A stretch of DNA of 27,083 bases, from the NCBI GenBank assembly GCA_964392615.1, contig CAYMRB010000082.1:1-27083 (forward strand). Direction: 5' to 3'. Position numbers and translations under genes: made by a program. Below the pieces are notes generated by a model. That model was not told where the DNA came from. It searched no databases and saw only the letters and a program-made list of their open reading frames with translations. This document shows, piece after piece, positions 8,508-16,274 of the stretch; position 1 is the stretch's first letter; each line of letters opens with the position of its first letter. This stretch comes from CAYMRB01 sp964392615 (GTDB lineage: Bacteria > Planctomycetota > UBA8108).

Positions 8508-8699
8508 GGCGACCTCCTTGCGCTGGGAGCCGGTCTCGGCTCGTGTTTCGAAGAGTGAGCTTGCGTCGGGTGCCCCGCCGGAACGCTCGGGTCCAGCGGG
8601 CTCACACGCAAAGCGCAGAAGGAGGCGGGGCTTGCCCGTCGGAGGGCGGATTTTCTCGATTTTCCGGGCGGGCTTCGGACTCCAAGAGGAGCTTCCAAG

Positions 8700-8786
8700 C
8701 TAAGGAACCCACGAACCCACGAACCCACGAACCCACGAACCCACGAAAGGAGGCGAGTGTGGCCCCTCCTCTCCTGGGTTCCTTAG
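8700..8786. repeat. Dispersed palindromic repeat, copy 2
   Basis: The outer arms are CTAAGGAACCCACGA (8700-8714) and TCCTGGGTTCCTTAG (8772-8786), complementary at 14 of 15 positions. They match the outer arms of the element at 54-124, including the AGAGGTCTT that follows. The interior differs, because a run of 8-base repeats has grown inside the left arm. It lies 76 bases past the stop of the minus-strand dockerin gene, so it could end that transcript. Confidence 0.7.
8706..8745. repeat. 8-base tandem repeat (AACCCACG x5)
   Basis: There are five perfect, directly adjacent copies of AACCCACG with no spacers. They lie inside the left arm of the palindrome and probably arose by slippage. It is not a CRISPR and not coding. 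Confidence 0.9.
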
Positions 8787-8862
8787 AGGTCTTTCGTCTT
8801 CCCGACGTTGGTTCCCGCGGTTCTTCGGCGAGCCGTGACGGTTCGCCAGATTCCGTCCCCCC

Positions 8863-10095
8863 CTACGGACAGATCTCCGGACACTCCCGGAACGGATCCA
8901 CCGTCAGGTCGAACCCGCAGATCTGCGGCCCCGGGTCCGGCGGGGGCTCACTGCCCAGGAACAGAAACCCCAGCGTGAACGTCGCGTCCGAGATATCCAC
9001 CGCCCCATCGTCGTTCGCGTCCGCCGGGTCGAAGCAGATCGGCGGTGACGTGCCCTGGAACAGGAATCCGAGCGTGAACTGTGCGTCGGCGATGTCGACC
9101 TGCAACGATCCGTTGCTGTCGCCTCGCAGAAACTCCTCGCCGTCGAAGAGCACCACTCCGTCGTCGTCCCGGGCGATCGAGATGAACCCTCCGGGCCCGT
9201 CTCCGAAGCCCGGAAACTCGTTCTGCACGCCGTGCAGGAAATCCCCCGCCGCGACGAAGTCCTCCGGCGGCGCGACGGTGAAGATGTTCGTCTCGATGCC
9301 AATGGGCGCGTTCGTCCTTACGTCTCCGACCACCCGGAAGAGCGGCGCCTCTGTCACGCGGCCCTCGGTCGGATCGAAGGAGAGCCAGTCCCATCCGCTT
9401 CCCGTGTCCGCCGCCCACACAGCGCTCACCAGGAGCAAGCTGAAGTCCGGGTCCGACGACGGCAGCACGAACCAGCGGAAGAACGGCGACGCCTGGAGCA
9501 CTGACCTCGTCCCGCGCGGAATGATCGTGCCTTCGAAATCGACCCGCACATTCGTCAGCACGCTGTTTCTGACGCGATACGCGATCGAGAACCCCGCCGT
9601 CGCGCCTCGCGTCGTCGCGATCACGTGGAACGGTACGTCGCGGTCTCCCGGCGTCAGCGCTCGCGGTCCCTGCCAGCCGGTCTCGAAGCCGTTCGTCGGA
9701 CGCGGCGGCTCCGCGGCGGGCGCGACTCGGCAGTCGAGCCCGTCGGTCGTCGGATCGAACCCGCGCAGCGGGAAGGGTGCCGGCAGCGGAATCGACGGCG
9801 ACGTCCTGTAGAGCCAGTCCATCAGGAACGTCGCATCGACCGGTATCGGAGCCGCCGACGCGCTGATCGAGCCGTCATCGTTGACGTCGACCGCGTCGGC
9901 ACAGCGCACGGGCCGCGGGTTGATCACCAGGACGTCGAGGATGTGACTGACGTCGGCCAGCGTCGTCTGCCCGTCGAGGTTCGCGTCGCCGCGGACGAAC
10001 CGGGGCGCGATGATGACCTCTCCCGCGTCAGGTCTCGATCCGACCATCAGCACCGACACGAGCACCGACGAGATCAGCGTCCAACGAAGCCGCAT
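8863..10095 (-). CDS. Secreted protein with dockerin-like motifs at both ends and a cohesin-like core
   Basis: The chosen ATG at 10095 has GGGAGG upstream (10102-10107) and gives a 410-residue protein starting MRLRWTLISSVLVSVLMVGS, a Sec signal. An open frame extends upstream but is low-complexity. Residues 35-97 hold a first EF-hand pair (GDANLDGQTTLADVSHIL, then DVNDDGSI...VDATFLMDWL), with an insertion in the second loop. Residues 135-322 form a beta-rich core (GFSIAYRV, LTNVRVDFEG, SLLLVSAVWAA, LFRVVGDV) that reads like a cohesin-type sandwich; this part is inference. Residues 325-383 carry a second pair (GDSNGSLQVDIADAQFTLGF, DANDDGAVDISDATFTLGF) ending LGSEPPPDPGPQICG. The first loop of this second pair has GSLQ in place of DGxx, so its calcium binding may be weak. 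It is likely a cell-surface structural protein. Confidence 0.8.
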   Translation of the reverse strand: MRLRWTLISSVLVSVLMVGSRPDAGEVIIAPRFVRGDANLDGQTTLADVSHILDVLVINPRPVRCADAVDVNDDGSISASAAPIPVDATFLMDWLYRTSPSIPLPAPFPLRGFDPTTDGLDCRVAPAAEPPRPTNGFETGWQGPRALTPGDRDVPFHVIATTRGATAGFSIAYRVRNSVLTNVRVDFEGTIIPRGTRSVLQASPFFRWFVLPSSDPDFSLLLVSAVWAADTGSGWDWLSFDPTEGRVTEAPLFRVVGDVRTNAPIGIETNIFTVAPPEDFVAAGDFLHGVQNEFPGFGDGPGGFISIARDDDGVVLFDGEEFLRGDSNGSLQVDIADAQFTLGFLFQGTSPPICFDPADANDDGAVDISDATFTLGFLFLGSEPPPDPGPQICGFDLTVDPFRECPEICP

Positions 10096-10189
10096 GACGT
10101 TCCTCCCTGTGAACGAGGCTTCTTGTAGAGCGGCGTTTCGATCCCGGCTTGCCCCCGATCCTATCAGCCCATCGCGCCTCGTGCAGCCT

Positions 10190-10206
10190 GCATCGGGAAT
10201 CGATGC
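10190..10206 (-). terminator. Short hairpin at the kinase gene 3' end
   Basis: A 6-bp perfect stem (GCATCG / CGATGC, loop GGAAT) touches the last base of the kinase stop codon. It has no U-tract and is too weak to call firmly. Confidence 0.25.
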
Positions 10207-12881
10207 TACGTCTTCGCCTGCGGCTGCGGCTCCCGCTCGTCGTACGCGACCCGGAAGCCGGCGTCCGTCGTCCTCGTCCGGTCCCCCCGCGACGTGCGGC
10301 AATCCGCTCGGAAGACGAACGGATACGGGTTAAACCATGAACCGCCCCGCAGCGGCCGATCGCCGTCGCCCCAAACCCGGGCAGGGTCGTCGGGACAGAT
10401 CGCACAGAGCTCACGCACCCCCCCCGCGAGATCCCGCACCCCGAACGGCGACTCGTCTCGCGCAAACGCTCCGACCGGCTCCGGAAACGGCTTGCCCCGC
10501 CGCGACGCGCGCCCCTTGCAGAACGACCAGTCGAACCCGTCACCCCACGGGTACAGCCGCCCGTCCGCGCCCCGCGCGCAGCGCTCCCACTCTTCCTCCT
10601 CGAGCCATCGCACGCGGCGACCGATCTCCCCCCCGAGCCACCGGCAGTACGCCTCGGCCGCCGCGACCGGCAGCGCGATCGCCGGCACGTCCGGCCCGAG
10701 CCGCTCGATTGCGACCCACTCGCCGCCGACGCGCTCGACGTACTCGTCGCTTCCGAACGCCGGCAGATGGTCTCGGAGCTCCTCGTCGCTCGCGGTAGCC
10801 GCTCCGTCAAAGCGCGCGTTGAGGAACCGACAGTACTCGCCCAGCGTCACCGGATAGCGCCCGACGAAGAGCTCCCCGACGTCGACCTTCGCCCACGGCA
10901 GGGACGAGTACTCCGCCGCATTGCCCCCGACGATGCTCCGCCCGGCCGGGATCTGCACGAACCCCGACGCGATCTCGCCCTCGCGGCGCATGCGCACGTC
11001 GACTCGACACACGCCGCCGCGCTCGATCACGACCGGACAGCGCGCCTCGCTCCATCTCTCCGCTCGCATCTGCAGCAGGTACGAGCCGCGGGGCAAGTCG
11101 CGCTCGAGCGGCGTGCGCCCGATCGGCACCTCTTCCGTCCCGACCAGCAGCGGCCCCCTCTCCTCGTAGCGCGACAGGAATACCGCGACCCCGTCGGGTT
11201 CAGTGCGCACCTGGAGTCGACCGTCGGCCTCGAGCTCGCGTTGGTAGCGCCCGTCGTCGTACTGCATGACGAGCGACTCGTAGAGCGCCGCTCCGTCGCG
11301 ATCGCCCCGCTCTTCGGTAGCCAGCAGTCTCTCGTGGTACATCGCGGCGAGCGCGGCTCGACTCGATCGATCGGACGGCTGAATCGCCAGCACCGACTGG
11401 TACGCGGCCGTCGTGCGACTGAACGCGTCGCGCGCCTCCTGCGCCGCGCTCTCGACCCGCGCCGACAGCTCCCAGAGCGGCTCCTTCCTGGTTTCGGCAT
11501 CGTCGGGTGCCAGCTCCTCACGCAGGCGACTCTCTTCGGCCCGCAGGCGCTCGACGTGCTCCGCCGCGCTGCGCTGCTCCGCGTGCAGCCCGTCAGCCAC
11601 CGCGCGCAATCGGTCCGCCTCGGCCGCACGGCGCTCCTCGTCGTGGATTCCCTCGATGAATCGCTGCAGCTCCTCGTACAGCTCCCTCGCACTCTGGAAT
11701 CGATCGCCCTTCTCGGGCGCGAGCGCGCGGCGACACGTCGCGTCGAGGGCCGCGGGGATCTCGCGGTCCGGCCCGGCGGCCTCGCGCGGCGGAACGACGT
11801 CGCCTCGTCGCGCGCGCCCCAGCGCGACCTGCAGCGAGTCGTCGGTGTACGGCGCCGAGCCGGTGAGCATCTCGTACAGGATCGCGCCGAGCCCGAACAC
11901 GTCCGTTCGAGCGTCGATCGCGTCGACCTCGCCGCGCGCCTGCTCCGGCGCCATGTACGCCGGGCTGCCGTGGATCCTCCCGGCGATCGTGCCGTCGACG
12001 CTGTCGCCGCGCGCGGTCGAGATCGGGTCGTCGTCCCGCGTCGGGCCGCCGTCGTCAGGGCCGCCGTCTTCTGCGCCTCCGCCGCCCGCCTCGATTCCGT
12101 CAGGTGATCCGTCGTCGCGATCGCCGAACACCTTCGCGAGCCCCCAGTCGACGACCAGCACTTCGCCGAAGTCCCCCACCATCACGTTCTGCGGCTTCAG
12201 ATCGCGATGGACAACACCGCGCGCGTTCGCGAAGTCGACGCCCATCGCCGCCTGCTGCAGCATTTGCAGGAGCCGCACGAGCGAGAGCGGCCGCCCGTCC
12301 CCGTCGCCCTGGTGGAGCACGTCGCTGAGGTCGCGACCGCGAATCCACCGCATCGTGAAGAAGGGCGCGCCCTCCGGATTGACGCCGAGGTCGTAGACCG
12401 GGCCGATGTTCGGATGCTCGAGCTGCGCGGTCGCCTGCGCCTCGCCGAGAAAGCGCGACGCTCGCGAAGTCTCGTCCACCGTGCCGAGCATCACCTTGAC
12501 GGCGACCCGCCGGCGGAAGTCGCGATCGTACGCGAGCAGCACACGGCCCATGCCGCCACGAGCCAGTTCGCGCTCGACCACGTAGCGGCTCTCGCTCCAC
12601 CCCGTGGCGCTCGCGGAGTCGAGCGGCACCTCGGCAGGCGGCTCGGGCGCACCTAGCGAGACCTCGGCTTGCACGCCCCGGACCGACAGCGACGCGAGGA
12701 CGCTGTCGCTTCCAGAGAGCGTCGCGGTGGCGTCAGGCTCCGCGCCCTGGATCATGCGAGCGAAGAACAGACATCGCCGGCGGAGGTCCTCCGGCCACTC
12801 GGGGGGCACCTGGACGGCGCCGGTGCGGCAGAACTCCTCGGCGAACCGATCGAACAGCGCGTCGGGGTCGATCTCAGACAC
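10206..12881 (-). CDS. Ser/Thr protein kinase with PEGA-like and formylglycine-enzyme-like (SUMF1) C-terminus
   Basis: A GTG at 12881 with GAGGAG eight bases upstream gives 891 residues. It overlaps the sigma factor stop by 8 bases, implying translational coupling. The kinase domain spans about 100-409: glycine loop LARGGMGRV (106-114), Lys129 in VAVKVM, HRDLKPQN with Asp227, DWG at 245-247 in place of DFG, and APE at 311-313. A Gly/Asp-rich acidic insert lies in the activation segment (about 254-297). A charged coiled coil (412-487), a TPR-like stretch and a PEGA-like segment (about 554-633) follow. Residues 640-880 are an FGE-sulfatase-type domain (IPAGRSIVGG, YPWGDGFDW, LRGGSWFNPYPF, DAGFRVAYD). 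No transmembrane helix is evident, so the protein looks soluble. Kinase-FGE fusions are common in planctomycetes, where the FGE part is usually thought to bind a ligand rather than modify sulfatases. Confidence 0.92.
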   Translation of the reverse strand: MSEIDPDALFDRFAEEFCRTGAVQVPPEWPEDLRRRCLFFARMIQGAEPDATATLSGSDSVLASLSVRGVQAEVSLGAPEPPAEVPLDSASATGWSESRYVVERELARGGMGRVLLAYDRDFRRRVAVKVMLGTVDETSRASRFLGEAQATAQLEHPNIGPVYDLGVNPEGAPFFTMRWIRGRDLSDVLHQGDGDGRPLSLVRLLQMLQQAAMGVDFANARGVVHRDLKPQNVMVGDFGEVLVVDWGLAKVFGDRDDGSPDGIEAGGGGAEDGGPDDGGPTRDDDPISTARGDSVDGTIAGRIHGSPAYMAPEQARGEVDAIDARTDVFGLGAILYEMLTGSAPYTDDSLQVALGRARRGDVVPPREAAGPDREIPAALDATCRRALAPEKGDRFQSARELYEELQRFIEGIHDEERRAAEADRLRAVADGLHAEQRSAAEHVERLRAEESRLREELAPDDAETRKEPLWELSARVESAAQEARDAFSRTTAAYQSVLAIQPSDRSSRAALAAMYHERLLATEERGDRDGAALYESLVMQYDDGRYQRELEADGRLQVRTEPDGVAVFLSRYEERGPLLVGTEEVPIGRTPLERDLPRGSYLLQMRAERWSEARCPVVIERGGVCRVDVRMRREGEIASGFVQIPAGRSIVGGNAAEYSSLPWAKVDVGELFVGRYPVTLGEYCRFLNARFDGAATASDEELRDHLPAFGSDEYVERVGGEWVAIERLGPDVPAIALPVAAAEAYCRWLGGEIGRRVRWLEEEEWERCARGADGRLYPWGDGFDWSFCKGRASRRGKPFPEPVGAFARDESPFGVRDLAGGVRELCAICPDDPARVWGDGDRPLRGGSWFNPYPFVFRADCRTSRGDRTRTTDAGFRVAYDEREPQPQAKT

Positions 12882-13494
12882 CGAGGAACTCCTCGAGCGT
12901 CCCGGGGCCGAGCCGCTCCTCGAGCCGCGGCCGCAACCGTTCGAGACCGCGCGCGACGAGCGTCCGGCCACGCTTCGCCGAAGACAGACCGAGCGCCTGC
13001 TCGAGCTCACGCCAGCTGTGGCCCTCGAAGACCTTCAGAAGGACCGCCTCCATCTCCTCGGGGTACTCGAGCTGGAGCTCCAGGAGCGCACGGCCAGTCA
13101 CCTCGTGCACCTCCTCGCGCGACACGATCTGCGACGCGGTCGGGTCGAACGATCGCACCTCGTCGGCCTGGTCGCCGAGCTCGTCGGGTCGCCCCGCACG
13201 CTTGAGGCTCTGCTGCCGTCGCCCCGCGTCGACAATGCGGTGCCGAATGAACCGCGACGCCCACGCGTAGAAATCGCGATCGCTGCGGTACTCGAATTCG
13301 TCGAGCTTCGACAGCGCCTCGGCCAATCCTTCGAGCACGAAGTCGATGGTCGAGCCGTACGCCCGCCGCACCGTGTGGCTCAGCGTCCCCGAGAAAACTC
13401 GCACGAAGCGATCGACACAGCTCGCGAGCGTGTTGAGCGCTTCGCGATCACCGGTGCGGGCCGCCTCGATGAGGGGGCGCAGCGTTTGGGACAT
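12874..13494 (-). CDS. ECF-like RNA polymerase sigma factor
   Basis: The 206-residue product starts at ATG 13494, with GGAGGT ten bases upstream (13505-13510). The open frame continues upstream into duplicated DNA that is not part of this gene. Region 2 lies at about 24-97 (FVLEGLAEALSKLDEF, FYAWASRFIRHRIVDAGRR). Region 4 lies at about 138-190 (LQLEYPEEMEAVLLKVFEG, helix-turn-helix SWRELEQALGLSSAKRGRT). This matches the planctomycete ECF-like group encoded next to a Ser/Thr kinase. The 8-base overlap with the kinase gene shows the two are made together, so kinase signalling probably controls this sigma factor or its promoter choice. Its targets are not identifiable. The gene's 5' region abuts the Gfo/Idh remnant at 13556. 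Confidence 0.9.
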   Translation of the reverse strand: MSQTLRPLIEAARTGDREALNTLASCVDRFVRVFSGTLSHTVRRAYGSTIDFVLEGLAEALSKLDEFEYRSDRDFYAWASRFIRHRIVDAGRRQQSLKRAGRPDELGDQADEVRSFDPTASQIVSREEVHEVTGRALLELQLEYPEEMEAVLLKVFEGHSWRELEQALGLSSAKRGRTLVARGLERLRPRLEERLGPGTLEEFLGV

Positions 13495-13555
13495 GACAGC
13501 TTCGACCTCCGTTCGAGATCGTAGCAACCTCCGCGTGGCTGTCCAAGCACGAGAG

Positions 13556-13747
13556 TCCTGGACTGCGTCCGTTCGCGCAAGGCCACGACGTACACCGTCG
13601 AGACTGCTGCACGTGACACTCCACATGGGAACCATCGGGATGCGGCTCGGCAGGAAGCTCTGCTGGGACCCGAAGGCGGAGGCGTTCCTCGGCGACGAGG
13701 CGGCGAACAAGATGCGCAGCCGACCGGCGCGCGACGATCGGAAGTAG
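13556..13747 (+). pseudogene. 3' remnant of the second Gfo/Idh/MocA oxidoreductase gene
   Basis: This is a copy of the last 200 bases of the gene at 4271-5587 (5388-5587), including the TAG stop. By hand alignment there are 8 substitutions in 192 aligned bases plus one 8-base deletion (CATGCACC missing after GTCGAGAC), which breaks the frame. After the deletion the frame reads LLHVTLHMGTIGMRLGRKLC and ends RPARDDRK. A short match to GTCCAAGCAC at 13541 suggests the homology once ran further upstream. There is no start and no Rossmann domain, so it is non-functional. Confidence 0.92.
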
Positions 13748-13748
13748 G

Positions 13749-13973
13749 TCACTCTGATCCAGCGAGGAAAGGCCCCCGCACGCGATCCAGATTGACGCGA
13801 CGAAAGTACTCCGTCGGATCACCGATTCCGTCGAGTGTCGCCTCGATCTACTCGGTACGCTTCCCGCCGCGCAGAATCCGGCACCTCGGCAAGGTCCGGA
13901 TTCCACCGAAGAGCTCCAGGAACTCGCCGACGTCCCGGAAGTTCACGCAGCCTCTCGAGTAGTCGAGCCCCAT
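13749..13973 (-). pseudogene. Decayed ORF fragment of unknown family
   Basis: Read on the minus strand from the ATG at 13973, one frame gives 41 residues (MGLDYSRGCVNFRDVGEFLE at the start), then a TAG at 13848-13850. The same frame continues with 32 residues containing GDPTEYFRRVNLDRVRGPFL to a TGA at 13749-13751. An in-frame TGA also lies a few codons upstream of the ATG. The composition on both sides of the TAG looks protein-like, so this is probably the tail of a broken gene. The family was not recognised. It is wedged between the Gfo/Idh remnant and the intact GH50-like gene. Confidence 0.45.
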
Positions 13974-14035
13974 GCTGTCGATCCCTCAGTGGCGCAAGAC
14001 GCGGTGCCAGAGTGGCGAACGCGCCGAGACCCGAG

Positions 14036-16132
14036 TCACCGTTTCCCCAGCCGCACCTCGTACATCCGCTCCCCCACCTCCCGGCACGTCCGCACGATCT
14101 CCGGATACGGCCTGTCGCACACGTCGACGAAGCCGATCTGGTAGTTCTCGCCGTCGCCGCGGCCCGTCGTCGCCTGATCCTTGTACTGGAACCAGTGCGT
14201 ACCGACGATCGACGGATTCCGAAGCGCGCCGAGCACGTAGTCGCGGTAGAGCTCCGCTCGGTGCTCCTGATCGCGTGCGACGCGCAGTCCCGTGTGGAAC
14301 ATGCCGCGGTCAAGCGCTCCGAAGTGGAACTCGCCGATGATCGTCGGCCGATCCTGCGCGCCTTCCGGCAAGCGGTGGTCCGCGACCGAGTACGCGTAGC
14401 GGTTGTAGCCGACGACGTCGCAGTACTTCGACGCCGCGCGCGCCGCTCGATCGTTGACCCACGCGAAGCGACAGCCGAGGTAGAGCTGCTGCGGCGCGAC
14501 CGCCTTGATCTCCTCGCGGATCGTGCGGAAGTACGTCTCGGCGATGCGCGTATAGAACGCCTGCAGGTCTTGCTTGGCGCCGTCGCCTTCCGGATTCTCT
14601 TTCGTCTCGAGCAGCGCGTTCCACGAGGCGTGGCCCGTCTTCCACGCTCGATTCAACGCCGCGATCGTCTCGTACTTCTTCTTGAGGTCATCGACGAACG
14701 CCTTCTTCACCGGCTGATCCGCCGGGCTCGCCAGCGCCGCGACGGCTAACGAAGTCTCATCGCCCCAGCCGAGCTCGTTGTCGACGAAGTAGCCGAGGCA
14801 CCACGGATCGCCGGCCGACTTGCCCTTCTCGCCCCCCGCCCTCTTGCGGATGCTCTCGCGGAATCCCGGATCGAAAACATCGGGAAACTGCCCCCAATAG
14901 CCCTTCGACCCCTCGATCCTGCGACCGCGCGTCCCGAGCGTCGTCACGTACGGCGTGCGGCGCTGCGCGTAGATCCTGCCGTCCGACCAATTCGCGATCG
15001 TGTTGAGGCCCCAGCTCCGCAAGCGGCGGTGCGTGATGTCTGAGAAGGCGCTCTGCCAGTCGTCGCCGTACTTGCGCAACAGGTTGGCGCCGAAAAAGTC
15101 GTACGTCGTGTACGGCGAGTGGTCCTTGTAGTACCCGTGCGGCGCCCAGCTGCCGCGGCCGTAGAATCGTGCGTACTTCGACGAGCGATCCGGCAGGTCG
15201 CTGTAGTAGTGCTCGCGGTCACGGATCGGCGTCGCAGCACGCGCGTGGACGCAGTCGACGCCGTGCGACCAGAAGAGTCGGCCCTCCGGATCGACGAGCC
15301 ACCACTTGCCCGCGTGCTTCGCGACGCGGAAGAACCCGGTCGCCTCGAGCTTCGGCCCGCCGGTCCAGCCACCGTACCGATTGCGGCCCGCCGGTCCCGG
15401 CACCGCCTGCAGCTCACGCGCCTCGAGTTTCCGCTGCTCCGCGAGGCCGGCGACTGCGTGCGCCTTGCCTGGCCAGTCGCCGTGTGCGTACTGCCCGAGC
15501 GCGTCGATCATCGGGAAGAAGTCGGCCGCCTTCATCTTGCGCGGAGGAGCGCGGTGGCCACCCGCGCGCACCGACTCGACCTCGAACGAGTAGTCGCGCG
15601 ATGGATCCGCAACGAAGAGCAGGAGCTGCGTGATGTTGGACGGATCGAGCTTCGACGCGACCGGCGGATTGCCGCGCATGCCGATGAACTCGATCTCTCC
15701 GGCGGCGAAGAGCCGGGGCTTCAACGGGACCGTCACGGTGCCGCGCTCTCCCGGAGCGATCTTGACGTGCCCCGTTACGCAGTTCTTGCGGCCGTCGGCG
15801 CCGGGATTGTCGACCCGGCACGCCACGCGAACCTCCTCGTCGCCCGCGTTGCGCAGCGACACGGCGAGCCAGAGCCTCGCCGAAAGGTCCCACGGTTTCC
15901 GCGGCGCCTTCAGCGTGATTCCGGGCCACCGGTGACGGTGACCGGTGTCGACACGGAGCACGACGTCGCCGTTGCGCTCGACGCGCGTGACCGTCGCGTC
16001 CTTCGTCGCGGCGCTTTTCGGATCGACGTTCTTGCGAAGATCGAGCAGCTCCTGCGGCGCCTGCGCGCGAACGAGCACGGCCGCAAACAGCGAGATCGTG
16101 GCTGTCTTCAGGGCGATCAGCGGTCTATTCAT
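14036..16132 (-). CDS. Exported GH50-like (beta-agarase-type) glycoside hydrolase
   Basis: The ATG at 16132 gives 698 residues with a Sec signal (MNRPLIALKTATISLFAAVL, cut near VRAQA). The frame runs further upstream, but that would bury the signal. Residues 45-200 resemble a carbohydrate-binding beta-sandwich. The barrel starts at about 266 with FFRVAKHAGKWWLVDPEGR and WSHGVDCVH. The likely acid/base is E453 in GYFVDNELGW and the nucleophile E601 in IGEFHFGALDRGMFHTGL, matching the clan GH-A pattern and, from memory, the GH50 beta-agarase family. Substrate specificity may have shifted from agarose. It is divergent from the cytochrome cluster and ends near the Gfo/Idh remnant; a second, broken copy of its 3' end lies at 5610-5706. 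Confidence 0.85.
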   Translation of the reverse strand: MNRPLIALKTATISLFAAVLVRAQAPQELLDLRKNVDPKSAATKDATVTRVERNGDVVLRVDTGHRHRWPGITLKAPRKPWDLSARLWLAVSLRNAGDEEVRVACRVDNPGADGRKNCVTGHVKIAPGERGTVTVPLKPRLFAAGEIEFIGMRGNPPVASKLDPSNITQLLLFVADPSRDYSFEVESVRAGGHRAPPRKMKAADFFPMIDALGQYAHGDWPGKAHAVAGLAEQRKLEARELQAVPGPAGRNRYGGWTGGPKLEATGFFRVAKHAGKWWLVDPEGRLFWSHGVDCVHARAATPIRDREHYYSDLPDRSSKYARFYGRGSWAPHGYYKDHSPYTTYDFFGANLLRKYGDDWQSAFSDITHRRLRSWGLNTIANWSDGRIYAQRRTPYVTTLGTRGRRIEGSKGYWGQFPDVFDPGFRESIRKRAGGEKGKSAGDPWCLGYFVDNELGWGDETSLAVAALASPADQPVKKAFVDDLKKKYETIAALNRAWKTGHASWNALLETKENPEGDGAKQDLQAFYTRIAETYFRTIREEIKAVAPQQLYLGCRFAWVNDRAARAASKYCDVVGYNRYAYSVADHRLPEGAQDRPTIIGEFHFGALDRGMFHTGLRVARDQEHRAELYRDYVLGALRNPSIVGTHWFQYKDQATTGRGDGENYQIGFVDVCDRPYPEIVRTCREVGERMYEVRLGKR

Positions 16133-16274
16133 AGGTAGAATGATCCTGGCGTGGTTCCGTTCGGAGCCATGGCGCCACGCGCGCTTCGAGGCCGCAGTGA
16201 TCCCGGTCACAGCACGCGCCCGGGACGTGGTTTCCACTGAATGCCGTTACCGCAGCAATAGCGAGAGGAAAGCC
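16133..16274. promoter_or_regulatory. Divergent promoter region between the GH50-like gene and the redox cluster
   Basis: These 142 bases separate two divergently transcribed genes and should hold both promoters. An imperfect inverted repeat, GTGATCCCGGTCAC (16197-16210, 10 of 14 positions symmetric), is the only operator-like motif seen. GAGAGGA at 16263-16269 serves as the ribosome-binding site of the plus-strand gene. No -35/-10 boxes could be assigned. Confidence 0.35.

Larger units (their letters stand above)
8508..8862. other. Intergenic region between two secreted-protein genes
   Basis: This is the 5' region of the FG-GAP gene and the 3' region of the dockerin gene, both on the minus strand. 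It holds the FG-GAP ribosome-binding site (8512-8519) and the second dispersed palindrome (8700-8786) with its 8-base tandem repeat. Open frames crossing it have no recognisable protein features. A promoter for the FG-GAP gene would be expected between about 8530 and 8690 but could not be pinned down. Confidence 0.5.

Noticed and set aside
8706..8745. Possible CRISPR array
   Set aside because: The units are 8 bases, directly adjacent, with no spacers and no cas genes in the window.
10206..10960. Sulfatase-activating formylglycine enzyme
   Set aside because: The domain is the C-terminus of a kinase, no sulfatase is encoded nearby, and the expected catalytic cysteine pattern is not evident.
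13495..13752. Longer sigma factor starting at 13752
   Set aside because: The extra residues are the antisense of the Gfo/Idh remnant, and a good ribosome-binding site precedes the ATG at 13494.
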